Counted from the stretch's first letter, positions 9,530 to 20,464 are shown. The stretch: 64,000 nucleotides of DNA from Simmondsia chinensis (GCA_018398585.1 JAGTTD010000002.1:30992186-31056185), one strand, 5' to 3'. Translations and numbers: made by a program. Notes: a model not told the origin generated them from the letters alone.

Positions 9530-12060
9530 GCTACTACATCTCTTTCGACGCTAGCTTGCACCTTAGTTGCCATGAACTCCAAAGGGAGGAGAATTGTAGT
9601 TCTAACATAGGCTTGTTTAGAGAGTGATCAAAATTGGACGTGGAGCCCCTAATCCTTCTCCTTCTCAGGGCTTCTGCCAATTTGTATGTCCTTGTCTTGA
9701 GGCTAATCTTTGCATTCAACCTTCGTTGCCTTAGACTCCTCCATTAGCTTGGGGTAGTCTTTCTCATGGATGTCATTCTTAAAATATCAGACCAGTCTGG
9801 TTGACCATGGTCAAGAGGTTCCACTAAATTAATGCTAAGGGGACTATAATCCTCTTCCTCATCGGATATCTTACGAGCCCATGATTCTTTGGCAAGTTGC
9901 TCCAACTAAGACTCCTTTCCTTCTAAAGACGAGAGACGGGCTTGTCTCTCGAGCTTCTTACGTGGCTTGTTCTTAGCCTTCGTGGATACGGTTTTTGCCT
10001 TTCCTTTTAGATCTTCGACAACTAGAGGTTTTGGACAACCGACATTCTTGTCTTCAGGGACTAAATCCTCCTTAGTAGGATACTTGGCCATCCAAAGGTT
10101 AAGTTGAGCTCTTCTCATTACTTCCTTCTTGCGAAGCAGCTTTCTCTTCTGAGTTTAAGTGAGTTTAGAAGAGCCAGCATTCTCTTACTCAAGCTGGTTC
10201 TTCCTCCCCATGTTACTAAAACGAACCCTTGAAGGCTGTTAACCTGGTCACCATGGTATTTAAGTGGTATCCACTTCAATTATGTGGTACTTCATATTTC
10301 TTTTTAGATGTGTAGTTCTCATAATTAACCGAGCCTTTGGAGAGGGATCCTCAGTTGCTCATAGAGAAAATATTTCTCTAATGGCATCTTAATTTCCATG
10401 ATAGGATCCATGGGTCAAGATGTAATCTAGGAGGAGCCTGAGTTTTATCATTGCTCCCTGTATCTTCCCACAACACTCACGACAGACTTCGTAAGGGTCT
10501 CTCCCCAAATCTCGAGGTAACCTCTGTTGGTCTGACAAACTTGAAGCTTTTCCAGAAGTGCAATCAATCTTCATAGCTAGTTCTTCAGCCATTGATAATG
10601 AAACAAGTGATTTCAATACAAAGATTAATTTGAAGGTTCGTGAAAACTAGAAAGTTCCGTGATATGCGAACGACATATCTCTTCCTCGAAAGCACGACCA
10701 GGGTATGAGAATCTCAACATCCCATCAATAACCATCCTATTAAATAGGTAGTTTGTGACCCTTTCCTTTTGGATGTCGTTTAAGACCAATGCTTTCTTGT
10801 TACAACCCATGGGGTTACTAGGAGCATTCTTATCCTGGACCAGGTTTCTAAAGATGTTGCAGTTATTAGTTGAGTGGGTGAAAGAGTCATGCCACTTACA
10901 ATACACCTTCCCTTTCAATGAATTGGAATTATGTTTCCCGTGTTTCCCTCTAACCTTGAGTTTGTTATTTGCCTCAAGCCAATCAAATATAATGTCGGCT
11001 CTTAAGAGGTTGAATGAGTACTTTCTCAAGTCTTGGGACTGATTCGACTTCCTAGCCTTGATATCCTTTTTTTACTAAAGGATTACATATTATAGGAGGT
11101 CCTTTAACGTATTCAACAACCTTAATTTCTTAAGGAGGTATTTCCTCCTCATCAATCAGCTTGTGCGTATAGGTTCCACACATGCTATTTTTCTTGAGGC
11201 TTTCTTCTTTCAAGATAGCTTTGTACTTGGCTGTACACTCTACTAATTGTAGAAGAGTGGTAACATTCGATCCCTCAAATTTCTTTTTGAATTCAATATA
11301 AAAGCTATTTAAGGCCAGCTTGGAATATTCAACTTCAAGGAGAGCCATTGTACACTTTAACCTGTCCCTCTTGAATACATTAATGTAGTCTTCTATAGAC
11401 TCCTCTGGCTTTTGTCTTATTCGAGCCAGGTTTGACATAGAAGTCCCCAGTTCCATCATAGGGAACTGGCCTTGAAATTGTCTAGCCAAGTCATCCCAAA
11501 TATAGATGGAATTAGGTGATGAACTTATGTAACATTAGAAGGAAATCCCTATTAGAGAAATAGGGAACAATCTAAGTATCAAATAAGGGTTGTCAGCCGC
11601 CTCTATATTAGCAGTTAAACCTTGCTAGATGCCTTAGAGTAGAAAAGTTCCCCTGTCCTGCGAAGAGAGTAAATTCATGGATCTACCTCAAGGGAACAGG
11701 TAATCCCTGTCTATAAAGTCAGGATACAGCTTACTATAAAGGGGTCTATTGACCCTTTTAAGGTCTGGCCCATACATTTGCTCAATGAGGGCGACCAATT
11801 GGCCTTGGAAGGCTAGGTTTAGTGCTTGGTTATGCACCTGCTATTGCCTCCCAAGGGGTTGAGCATCTCGAAGGGGGATCAGCAAGATATCCCTTAGCTC
11901 TTATGACAATCGAAAAGGGGAATGGATGTTGTCCTGCATACACAAGAATGTATCATATCTAGTAAATGTCGCCAACTGGTTGGTTAGCTATTAGGCCATC
12001 CTAACTTGATCAATCCCCAAAATATAATCTTGAAGGCGTAGAAAATTGGATTGTCCCCTA
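9530..12060 (-). pseudogene. Gypsy B gag
   Basis: On the minus strand gag starts near 12060. An N-terminal part with AFQGQLVALIEQMYGP, RPLYSKLYPDFIDRD and FPRG (about 11830-11680) leads to the retrotransposon gag core at 11489-11130 (RQKPEESIEDYINVFKRDRL, KKFEG). A variant knuckle of C-x2-H-x4-H-x4-C form follows at about 10920-10870 (CKWHDSFTHSTNNC) inside the open piece 11029-10625. Low-complexity linker pieces (10616-10389, 10118-9906, 9719-9534) lead to the protease. It is the virus-like-particle coat protein of the element, broken by several stops. Confidence 0.7.
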
Positions 12061-12261
12061 GTCTCATACGTGGTGAGAGGCCTATGAGGAGGACATTTAT
12101 CCCTAATGCTAGGATCTTTTCTTTGAACACCTACTCCAAGGCTCTGATTAGGCCTCGAAATGGCCTCTCATGCATGGGGAGGGTTTGTCTGACCTTGCCC
12201 ACCAGTCTTCGGAGTGGGCATGACCTGGACATTGGTGTTAAGGTCCCTTAAGATCAAGGCA

Positions 12262-13021
12262 TGCATTTAGGGTGACGGAGCAAATCCCACAGACAGCTTT
12301 CCTCGTACACTTAAAGCTAGGAATTAGGGTGGAGATAAAGTCAAGAACTTAGCAGCCTACTTACAAGCCCGAGTCAATTAGATTTTTAGGCCTGGCGCCC
12401 TTGACTTGTAATAACTCGATTGAGTTAGAGTTTGACAAGATTAAGATGGAGCAAGCCGTATTCAGGTTACTGGATGAGGATCAACGCAATCAAGGTTAAG
12501 CCTTGGCTATCAAAGCTCTTAAACAATAATGCAAACCTAAGTTCATCTGAGTGTAGTTATATTTTTTTATGAAGTTTTTTGGGGTTTAATATTTCAACAT
12601 AAATATAAAGGGATACGGGCCTTACTCAAGTGTTTGTTGCGATGACAGAGCCAAGCCCACAGAAACCTTACATCGTACACTTATAAGATAGGAACCAGGA
12701 TGGAGAAAAACTCAAGAGCTCAGTAGTCCACATATAAGCTCGAGTTAATCAGGTTTTAAAGCTGGCCCCCTTGACTTATAGTAACTCAAATGATTTAGAG
12801 TTTAACAAGATTTAGATAGAGCGAACCATATTTGGGTCCCTGAATTAGGACCAACGCAAACCAAGGTCAAGCTTTGGTTATCAAAAACCTTCAATGATGT
12901 CTCAAACTTAAATTCACCTAACTTATCAATAAGTGACATCAGTGTCAAGACCAACGCCAATCAAGGTCAAGATTTGGCCGTCAAAGCCTTAAACCAATGC
13001 CTCAAATCTAAACTTGTTGAT
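12262..13021 (-). repeat. Tandem repeat in the leader of element B
   Basis: Two diverged copies of a unit of about 370 bp. CGTACACTTAAAGCTAGGAA at 12304 recurs as CGTACACTTATAAGATAGGA at 12674, and GATCAACGC at about 12480 recurs as GACCAACGC at about 12850. A third, partial copy of about 100 bp starts near 12951. The repeat lies between the 5' LTR and gag and codes for nothing obvious. Confidence 0.75.
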
Positions 13022-13734
13022 TGTTGGAAACAGATTGATACAAAGAGTTCATACCTAAAACCCAAATTTTTGTATTGCTCTAAAGTAAAGCAAGGACAAG
13101 CTATGCCACACTATGATACTCTACGCTAGACTAGGCTAAGTTACGCTACTCCTAGGTAAAAAGCACAGGTGTATTCTGAAGAAAATTGAAAGAAGTTTTA
13201 CATGGTGGTGCTGGACACTTTACAATGACAATAGTGTCTCTTATTTATAGAAAAAGGAAATAACAGCCACATCCTACAATTTTGGCATATCTGCTTCACG
13301 TCTACCTCAACTCTTCTTTGGTCCACTGAATGGGCGTTGATCGTGCCTTGAGAACGTGTGCTCAAGCCCGTTCCTAGAAGCCCCATGTTCGTGTATTTCA
13401 CCGGAGACTCTTCTAGATGCTCCACATTTTTCTGGATATACTCAAGGCCCAAGCTTCTTAATATGCACTTCAAGCAATTTCCTCGATCTTTAGAACCAAC
13501 TTTCTTGAAGCCTTCTGGTAAGTCCCCTAAGCTCGAGCCTTTGTTACCCCATCAACCATCTTGAGAGGTTGTTATCTCGTAAGAGATTGAACTCATTAGA
13601 CAATTGGGCTCTAAGTGCCGTTATCTTAATAATTAAAGGTCAGACACCCCTCAAGAATAGCCCCACATGGTAGACAAGTTCTTTTAGTCTCAAAACAGTG
13701 TTGTCCCAACTCCCTCAAGTTTGGGGTGTAAACA
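13022..13734 (-). repeat. 5' LTR of gypsy B
   Basis: About 713 bp. On the minus strand it starts TGTTTACACCCC and ends GTTTCCAACA, giving TGTT...AACA ends. A TATA box (CTATAAATAA on the minus strand, 13250-13241) sits centrally, as expected for an LTR promoter. No second copy is in the window, so the edges rest on terminal motifs and on resumption of copia F coding at about 13740. Confidence 0.6.
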
Positions 13735-13740
13735 GGTCCT

Positions 13741-14246
13741 TTATTGAACTATTATATAGAACATAGTATTGATTTTCAAACTTCTCTTACCAGTACACCG
13801 CAACAAAATGGTGTTGTTGGAAAGAAAGAAAACATTGGCATCTTTTAGAAGTGGGCCAATCTTTACGTTTTCACTGTGGTCTTCCCGTTCAATTTTTGAG
13901 AAAATGTGTTTTAACAGCCGCATACCTGATAAATATCACTCTTATGACTGTTTTGCAAAATAAAAGTCCTTTCAATATTATGTTTGGGAATATACCTATT
14001 CTTACTCACTTACATGTTTTTTGTAGTTTTTGTTATGCTTACAATAAAAATTGAGATGGAGACCAAATGAGTAGCCAAGCTCACAAGTGTGTTTTTATTG
14101 GATACTCCCTTGGGCAAAAGGGATACAAAGTGTATAGTCTTGATGAACCACGAATATTTGTTTCTAGAGATTGGTTTTATGGGCATAAATTTCCTTTTCT
14201 TGATGATTGAAACATGGGGGATAATGAAGATAGAACAGTTGATCAT
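13741..14246 (+). pseudogene. Copia F integrase fragment
   Basis: In changing frames the plus strand gives TPQQNGVV (the Q-N-G segment before the catalytic Glu; the usual VERK is VGKK here, removing that Glu), LRFHCGLPVQF, CVLTAAYLIN, SPFNIMFGNIP, HKCVFIGYSLGQKGYKVYSL and FVSRDWFYGHKFPF. These are the catalytic-core end and C-terminal part of copia integrase. The first third of the domain is lost at the junction with element B. Confidence 0.75.
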
Positions 14247-14699
14247 TTTATTGAATTCTTAAGAACTGCAACTGATTCAATGGATATACGAGTATTGAGA
14301 CCTATTGTTATGACAAACAATTGGGTTTTATCACAGAACCGACCACAAATGGCGATGATAGAGATCCAATAGCTACTAGCTTGGTGGACAACCCGCCTGT
14401 CGATGCTGTTATATCCAATCCACCATTGGCGGACGGTTCGGCTGATATGACAGAACCTACATTAGGGAGAGGAACCCATGTTCGGTCCATGTCGACCCTG
14501 TATCAGGATTACATGTGTGATATGCCATAATCTATAGCCCATACTCATACTACCTCTCCATTAGCCAACTCAAGTACAGCATTTCCTTTATCAAATTTTG
14601 TTTATAATGCACGATTTTCTATTCACATATGGCCTTTTGGGGGCCATTGCATCTTGTGATGAGCAGAAATTATTCTCTCAAGCTGTACAATTTAAGCAT

Positions 14700-15420
14700 T
14701 GAAGAGATTTCGTGAAGAAAGAAATTGAGGCCTTAAAGCAAAATCAAACTTGGACTTTAGAGTATCTCCCTTCTAGGAAGAAAGCTATAGATTCGAAATG
14801 GGTCTATAGAGTGAAGTACAAGTTAGACGAGACCATAGATTGGTATAAAGAAAGGTTGGTGGCAAAAGGATACAGTTCGATTGAAGGTGTTGACTTTCAT
14901 GATACATTTGCTCCAGTTGCTAAATTGGTTACCATTTAATGCGTTTTAGTAGTTGGGGCTACTCAAGATTGGATTGTGCACAAATTAGATGTAAACAATG
15001 CGTTTCATCATGGGGATTTAGATGAAGAATTTTATATGAAAATTCATTTAGGTTTTGGGCTATGTCACCCAAGTCACGTTTGTTGACTTAGAAAGTCTCT
15101 CTATGGAGTTAAACAAGCTTCACGAAATTGGAACCAAAAATTCACTATTACTCTGGTTAAAATGGGTTTCATGCAATCCAAATCCAATTATTCACTTTTT
15201 AAATATTCTCATGGGTTCTGTTTCATGGAAGTTTTGATTCATGTTGATGACATCTTGGTTACAGGGAATAATCTAGAGTCTATAAAGTCAACTTCATTGT
15301 GAATTTAGGATCAAAGATCTAGGATTTCTCGGTATCGTAGTGGCTCGTTCATCTACCGAGTTTATGTTAAATTGATGAAAATATGTGTTAGATATTTTAA
15401 GTGACGTTAGCTTACTTGGG
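14700..15420 (+). pseudogene. Copia F reverse transcriptase
   Basis: The open piece 14712-14939 gives MKKEIEALKQNQTWTL, KWVYRVKYK, ERLVAKGYSSIEGVDF and TFAPVAKLVTI, the copia RT start. Further frames give HKLDVNNAFHHGDLDEEFYM, RKSLYGVKQASRNW and, at about 15230-15265, LIHVDDILVTGNN. The YVDD box reads HVDD, keeping both catalytic Asp residues. Stops separate the pieces. The linker upstream (14321-14530) is Pro/Thr-rich. Confidence 0.8.
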
Positions 15421-15469
15421 GGCCAAACCTGCTTCTACCCCAATAATTCAAAATCAATATTTAGCTGAC

Positions 15470-16150
15470 AAGATGGGAGAACCAGTTAAGGATCCATGTC
15501 ATTATAGGAGGCCGGTGCGTTAATTATTGTATTTATTCATAACACGTCCTAACATTAGTTATTCAGTACATGTTGTAAGTCAATTCATGCATGATCCTCG
15601 TGAGCCACATCTTGACGCTTTGAATCGAGTTTTAAGATACATGAAGGGTTCTCCAGGTCAGGGTTCTTTACTTCATTCTGATTGTGATATGAATTTACGA
15701 GGCTACTATCACGCTGATTGGTCAGGTCATCCCCCAAAGCACCAGTCTACCTTAGGTTTTACTGTTTTACTTCGACAATCGCCTCTTTCATGGCATTCCA
15801 AGAAATAGCCAGTTGCCTTTAGTTCTTCAACTAAGGCAGAATACTATAGAATGGCCATTGTAAACAGTGAACTAGTTTGGTTGCATCATATACTTTAGGA
15901 TTTAATGGTTCATGTCAATTAGCCAACTTTATTGTTTGTGATAATCTCTTCATATTGCATCTATTCACGAGTGTAAGCATAAAGAAATCTACTGTCGCTT
16001 CAAACCAGAATGTTTTCGTGCTAAGAAAATAATGACTTCTTCTATTCTAATAATGGTTAGCTGGCAGACATCTTCACTAAAGCTCTTGGATTCCCATCCT
16101 TTTGTTTACTTCTTAGCAAGTTGGGCATTGTTAGTTTACATGCTCCAATT
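15470..16150 (+). pseudogene. Copia F RNase H and polyprotein C-terminus
   Basis: The open piece 15527-15808 reads TRPNISYSVHVVSQFMHDPR, LRYMKGSPGQG, YYHADWSGHPPKHQSTLGF and PLSWHSKK, followed out of frame by SSTKAEYYRMA. These are the thumb/connection and RNase H signatures of copia. It ends FCLLLSKLGIVSLHAPI just before the polypurine tract and the LTR, the usual copia C-terminus. Confidence 0.8.
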
Positions 16151-16160
16151 TGAGGGGAAG

Positions 16161-16480
16161 TGTTGAGATGTATTTTATGTAATATTTGTATTACTGTATC
16201 TTGTTACATTTTATTTAGTCATTAGGTGTAATTATGTGTTTAGTAAAGCTAATTAATACCAAGTCATTAATTAGACCAATTCACTAGGAGCTCCTAGTAC
16301 GCGGGGTTTTTTTTTCCTCTTGGTATGCGTTAAGTTTTTTTTTTTTTATTACTTTTCTAGAATTAGTCTTTTGGATTTTAGGATTAGTATATATATTGCA
16401 ATTTTTACGGATGAATCTACAATAGAATCTTCATTCCTCTTTTGCTCCTACATCAAATATTTGAGTTTAATTGTTCTACA
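16161..16480 (+). repeat. 3' LTR of copia F
   Basis: Starts TGTTGAGATG right after the polypurine tract and ends TTCTACA, about 320 bp. It has two T-rich runs near 16304 and 16333 and no gene. No partner LTR is visible, so the right edge rests on the terminal motif. Confidence 0.65.
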
Positions 16481-16599
16481 AATATCCTACAATAGCCATT
16501 TTTATATAGAATTCCATTTTATGGTTATGTGCCGGTTGAAGAATGTGTTATCAAATAATAATATTTAATAAATAGTCTTTATATGTTCCACAAGGGACT

Positions 16600-17282
16600 A
16601 CTGTTAAAGTAATAAATAGCTTGCTTAAATTAGTTAGTTCTTATACCTATAAATATGTAATCAATTCTCATAAGATTGTGCTATCAAATAATAATATTTG
16701 CTTTCCCTTTCCTCCTCTCAATTATCTCATTTATTTTTCTTATATTTCTAACATCTGCTATTTGAGCCACAACGGATCAAGTGGTTTTAATATATACCAA
16801 TTCTGCATCAAGCCTAACAATATTTCCCCATAACAAAGACCTATCATTATGGCATCCACAAATTCCAACATGGATTCAATGACAACCTACAAAGATATTT
16901 TGCGATAGTAAATCATAAATTGCTATTGCTAAAAACTCAATTCAACATAAGAAGACTAAGCATATTAAAGTGAAATTCCATCTTGTCTGTGAAGCTGAAA
17001 GTTCAGGCTAAGTGAATCATATGTACTATAAGAGTGAAGAACAACTTGCAGATATATCAACTAAAGCGCTTCCCACACAAGATTCGAGTACTTGCGCAAC
17101 AAGTTGGGCGTGCAGAAAAATTGCTGCAAGGAGAAATGTTGAAGATGAAGCAATCTACTAGTTATAGTTAATTAATATTTAGTCACCACTTATATTTCAA
17201 TGATTAAAATTAAATAAGTCATTTTGGAATATTACGTTGTTGAAACTGAAGCAATTTACTAGTCATAGTTGATTAATACTAG
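16600..17282 (+). mobile_element. Internally deleted copia element C1
   Basis: A 5' LTR remnant (about 16607-16753) is followed by a decayed primer site (16756-16768) and gag codons from ATG 16849 (MASTNSNMDSMTT). The frame then jumps directly into the last part of RNase H (KTKHIKVKF near 16960). The C-terminus follows, then a 3' LTR starting TGTTGAAGATGAAGC at 17137. At 17238 the LTR start appears to be duplicated (TGTTGAAACTGAAGC). Everything from gag to RNase H is missing. LTR sequences match those of C2 (36.3 and 44.2 kb). The segment 16481-16600 holds no gene. Confidence 0.7.
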
Positions 17283-17700
17283 TTTTTCCCCATTTTTTTG
17301 GGTAATTTGGGACAAAATTGTGAACACAAGCAGGCCACTCCCTAGGCGAGCCCTGAGTCCGACTGCAACAGCACGGGGACCAGAAACAAAAGGCACAAAA
17401 CAAGAAAACAGAAAAAAAAAAGCTCCCCACAAAACACGACACAACATGCACCGAGAACAGGACGAGACAAGAAACGGGGACAATGCACATAGAACAAACA
17501 CACACACAGGGGCTCTAGCAGAAGAAAAACCAGAGGCGAATAGGAGCAAAGAAAGCGGAGCAGGTAATAGAGATAGGAGAACGGATGGGCTTGAACTTTG
17601 ATGGCTTCGACCCTCCGATGGTGGCAGACAATCTTGCGCAATAAACGGATTGGGTGTTGGGTAGAGGCTTCAGTTTTTCCCCAGGAGATGCATGGGCGGT
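17283..17700 (-). mobile_element. L1-type LINE copy 1, 5' part inverted
   Basis: On the minus strand 17548-17293 matches the 3' UTR of copies 2 and 3 (AGTGGCCTGCTT, GTCCCCGT) and ends in a short A run. Immediately to the right, on the plus strand, 17560-17644 codes QVIEIGERMGLNFDGFDPPM and stops at TAA 17642. That is the same ORF1 end found in minus orientation in copy 2 (LGVNFDGFDLPMV). The ORF1 end is therefore inverted relative to its own UTR. The many short frames at 17259-17641 are shadows of the UTR. Confidence 0.65.
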
Positions 17701-17924
17701 GTTTTATATTTTAATTAATTTTACTTCATTTATTGTGATTGTTGGAGATTAAAAAAAAAATGTTAAAATAATCTTAATTAAAAGTATATTATGCATTATA
17801 ACAATTCCATATTGTATTCAAATTCTTTACAATAATCTTTTCATTGGATTGTTCACGCATTTGCTAAGGTGATCAATATAAAAGGTAAATTAATCAGAAT
17901 TGTGACGGACTTTTGTCCTGAAGG
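17701..17924. other. AT-rich spacer between two LINE copies
   Basis: Includes a 10-base A run near 17750. I see no gene, LTR or coherent frame here. Confidence 0.5.
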
Positions 17925-17934
17925 TTGCATTACT
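17925..17934. repeat. Left target duplication of LINE copy 2
   Basis: TTGCATTACT, identical to 20254-20263. It directly adjoins the poly(T) that marks the element's 3' end. Confidence 0.8.
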
Positions 17935-20253
17935 TTTTTTTCTCGATAATTAGCAACAAGGTCGCGGTACAAAGCAGGCCACTCAACTAAGCGAGACCCG
18001 AATCCACCCGTTAAAGAACGGGGGACACAAATGACAACAAAAAACCATGAAGGTAATCCAAAACAGGCAAAACACGAGCCATAAACACGACTCCTTAAGA
18101 CATCAAAAAACGTGATCAACCAGATAGCAGGAAACTAGAACAAACGACGCACTGAAAATATTGAAGCACGGGACTCTGGGAAGGTGAATCAAAGCCACTG
18201 CCCTAGATCAGATCAATCTCAACTGGAGTCACTCTGCTAGGCACCTAGTGATCAGTATCGGACCATCACAACCTTCTATGGATCAAAGCACTCACCATAG
18301 GCAGGTCGAAACCATCAAAATTCACACCTAGTCTTTTTCCTATTTCTATTACTCGGCCAGCCTCCTCGATTTTACCGGCATCAATAACGTTGTGACCCCA
18401 ATTCGCTATATTCCTCTCTTTCTTTTTGCCATGGGCCTTAACCGGTCTCTATGCCCTTCTCCCGGGTGACATGTCCTTCAAGAAATCTTGTAGCTCCTGC
18501 TTCTCCTTCTCTTTCATCTGGAATTTGAGAACTCGCCTACCCCTTTTTGACTTCTGCATCTTTTCCTTCTTCCTTCGAGTTGTACTAGTCCCCTCCATAA
18601 GCGGCACCGGCACATGATAGTTCTCAGGTATACTGTCCTTTGTATATTGGTGTTTGAGCAATTCAAGGGGTGTGAAGCCTGGTGGGAATTCAGGACCAGA
18701 GGTTGTAGAGTCATTATCACTAATGGTGTCCCAACCTTCATTCTCATGCGGTGACGTCTGAGCATGACGCTGTACTGTTTCGGCATTATCATTCTCAACC
18801 CATGGCAGAAGAAGAGAGCGATGTTGATTTTCTCGAACATCCCGAAGTGGTATTTGAGTAGCAGGCTGGGGGAAATAAGGGGGCAGTGGGGCATGCAGGC
18901 CCGAACATCCCAAGGACCAACTCCCTCAGTACTAGCCATCAATATGAATGGATACCTAGAAGGACGAGTTTCAGAATCCTCACAGTCATCCAAGACATTC
19001 GTCACCTGCTCGAGAAGAGGTTGAACTCGTGGGGAATGCCGTGCCAGTGTGGTGCAGTAATTGTCTTGTTTGTGACATTGGTGGAAAAGGTGCCCGTTCC
19101 CTTGCCAATCTAGTCGAGACTGCGAAGGCAACAACTCTTGCCAAGTAGTCTAGAATCAAAACTAAATTTTCCTCTTTGGCCAGAACTAAACGGGATCCTC
19201 CATTAAACTGAATTTGAATCATCTGGTGAATGCATGTTGTAGAGCAGGTGTCAATTATGGTTTTGGCAACGTCAACATATCTCATGGCAGACGTCCTCGA
19301 ATCCACCCTGACGAAGTTTCCCCATATTTTCGCAATGTCAGTAAAGCAGTCCTTTGACCAACATTGGATATGCAGTCCATAAATCTCAATCCACACCCTT
19401 CTATTAAGGGAGCCAAGGATCTCGCTGGAGTATTTATACACTTCTTTGAATTTTCAAAGTAGGGTCTCTTTGTGCGGGCCGAGGTAAGATTCCAGAGTGA
19501 CATTAGAGTGCAGACCAGGATAAAAGTGGTGTTGCTTAACCCTCTAGGGGTCAATCCATAGACGTTGTTCTCTGTGATAAATGTGAGGATATCGTCCAGA
19601 CAAACCTCATCAATCCATAGATTGAGCTAGCTCTCCACACTCTTATTGACATTAGACACCACAATTTCGTATTCACGGCATCCCCTACCCGACTAGTTGG
19701 AGTATTCCCCTGATCATGATTACCTCCATTGTCTCTGGACTGCTGAAAAACCCTTGATTAAGGTTGATTCTAGTAAGATGAAGAAGTTGGTCATCTGCAT
19801 GGGTTAGCTCATTGATCTCTTAGCTTAACACACACCACCCATCTTCCATTCATGAATATAATTGCCCATGCAGCTTCACTCGAATCATGAAATTGAACAA
19901 AGCCATAAGAACATCTAGACCTTAACTTTTTCTTCACAGGAACAAAAGTGTCATAGAATGTCTTGAAATCTCGAAAAATTGCCTTAAGCCATGAATTTGT
20001 CGTCCTTTCTGGTATACAATCAACAAAGATGGACACCATCTCCCTAGCTATTGGCATTTGAAAATTGGTTTTGGATATGGAATTGGGGAGAGAGGACGTG
20101 GAGTTGGGATGGTGGTAAGAGAGGAGGCGCAGTGGTGGAGATTAACGGACGTGGAGTTGAAAATTGCTGCTAATGAAGGTCCCTCCGACGGATGGGAGTA
20201 AAAGTTGTACGACACGAACCGGGGTGCGGCGGCGATTCCGTTGATGCAGCGCC
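17935..20253 (-). mobile_element. L1-type LINE copy 2, ORF1 only, with target duplication
   Basis: The element is flanked by an exact 10-bp direct repeat TTGCATTACT (17925-17934 and 20254-20263). On the minus strand it has a GC-rich 5' leader (20253-20058), a decayed ORF1 (20057-18266), a 3' UTR of about 325 bp and a poly(A) tail (T run at 17934-17941). The endonuclease-RT ORF2 of a standard L1 is absent: the ORF1 stop runs straight into the 3' UTR. Being bounded by a target duplication, it integrated in this short form or lost ORF2 afterwards. Confidence 0.8.
18266..20057 (-). pseudogene. LINE ORF1 with RRM-like domain
   Basis: Minus-strand frames from 20057: MVSIFVDCIPER, RCSYGFVQFHDSSEAAWAII and NGRWVVCVKLR form an RRM-like fold as in plant L1 ORF1 proteins. 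Then WIEIYGLHIQCWSKDCFTDI (about 19400) and the DUF4283-like stretch to 19150. Then FPPGFTPLELLKHQ (18680), KSKRGRRVLKFQMKEKEKQE (18530) and the C-terminus NIANWGHNVIDAGKIEEAGR with LGVNFDGFDLPMV, ending TGA at 18266. The usual role is RNA binding in the LINE ribonucleoprotein. At least four frame changes and several stops break it. Short open pieces are 20057-19809, 19441-18986 and 18913-18449. Confidence 0.75.
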
Positions 20254-20263
20254 TTGCATTACT
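20254..20263. repeat. Right target duplication of LINE copy 2
   Basis: TTGCATTACT, the partner of 17925-17934. It marks the 5' end of the minus-strand LINE. Confidence 0.8.
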
Positions 20264-20317
20264 AAATCCTAATTTTGAGCTTTTTTTTATTTTTTGGAAT
20301 TAAAAATGGACATTAAT

Positions 20318-20318
<1 letters not shown>

Positions 20319-20359
<41 letters not shown>
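20319..20359. repeat. Poly(C) run of 41 bases
   Basis: Uninterrupted C between TTAATT and TCTCTTC. Such pure C/G runs are rare in plant DNA. It creates a false Pro-rich frame at 20294-20500. It may be real or an assembly artefact. Confidence 0.9.
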
Positions 20360-20361
<2 letters not shown>

Positions 20362-20442
20362 TCTTCTTGTTTCTAATGCTTGGCTTTTAGTTTTCTTATC
20401 ATTCCAATTTTTTATTATACTCCTTAATTGTGATTTCAATTT

Positions 20443-20464
20443 TAATAATAATAATAATAATAAT
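20443..20464. repeat. (TAA)n microsatellite
   Basis: About seven TAA units in AT-rich DNA. Confidence 0.9.

Larger units (their letters stand above)
7723..13734 (-). mobile_element. Ty3/gypsy retrotransposon B, 3' part missing
   Basis: On the minus strand: 5' LTR (13734-13022), a leader with tandem repeats, gag, protease, then reverse transcriptase running into the A insertion at 7722. The remaining pol and the 3' LTR are presumably left of the window, beyond A and Z. The right end abuts the integrase of copia F, so B inserted into F. Every coding segment carries stops. Confidence 0.75.
13735..16480 (+). mobile_element. Ty1/copia retrotransposon F, 3' half
   Basis: Plus-strand order: integrase (cut at its left edge by element B), linker, reverse transcriptase, RNase H, polypurine tract TTTGAGGGGAAG, 3' LTR. 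The 5' half should lie left of the window. All domains are recognisable in translation but need several frame changes. B sits inside it, so F is older than B. Confidence 0.8.

Noticed and set aside
17259..17641. Several overlapping frames of 80-110 codons on both strands
   Set aside because: They fall in LINE 3' UTR sequence with poly(A) and show no domain.
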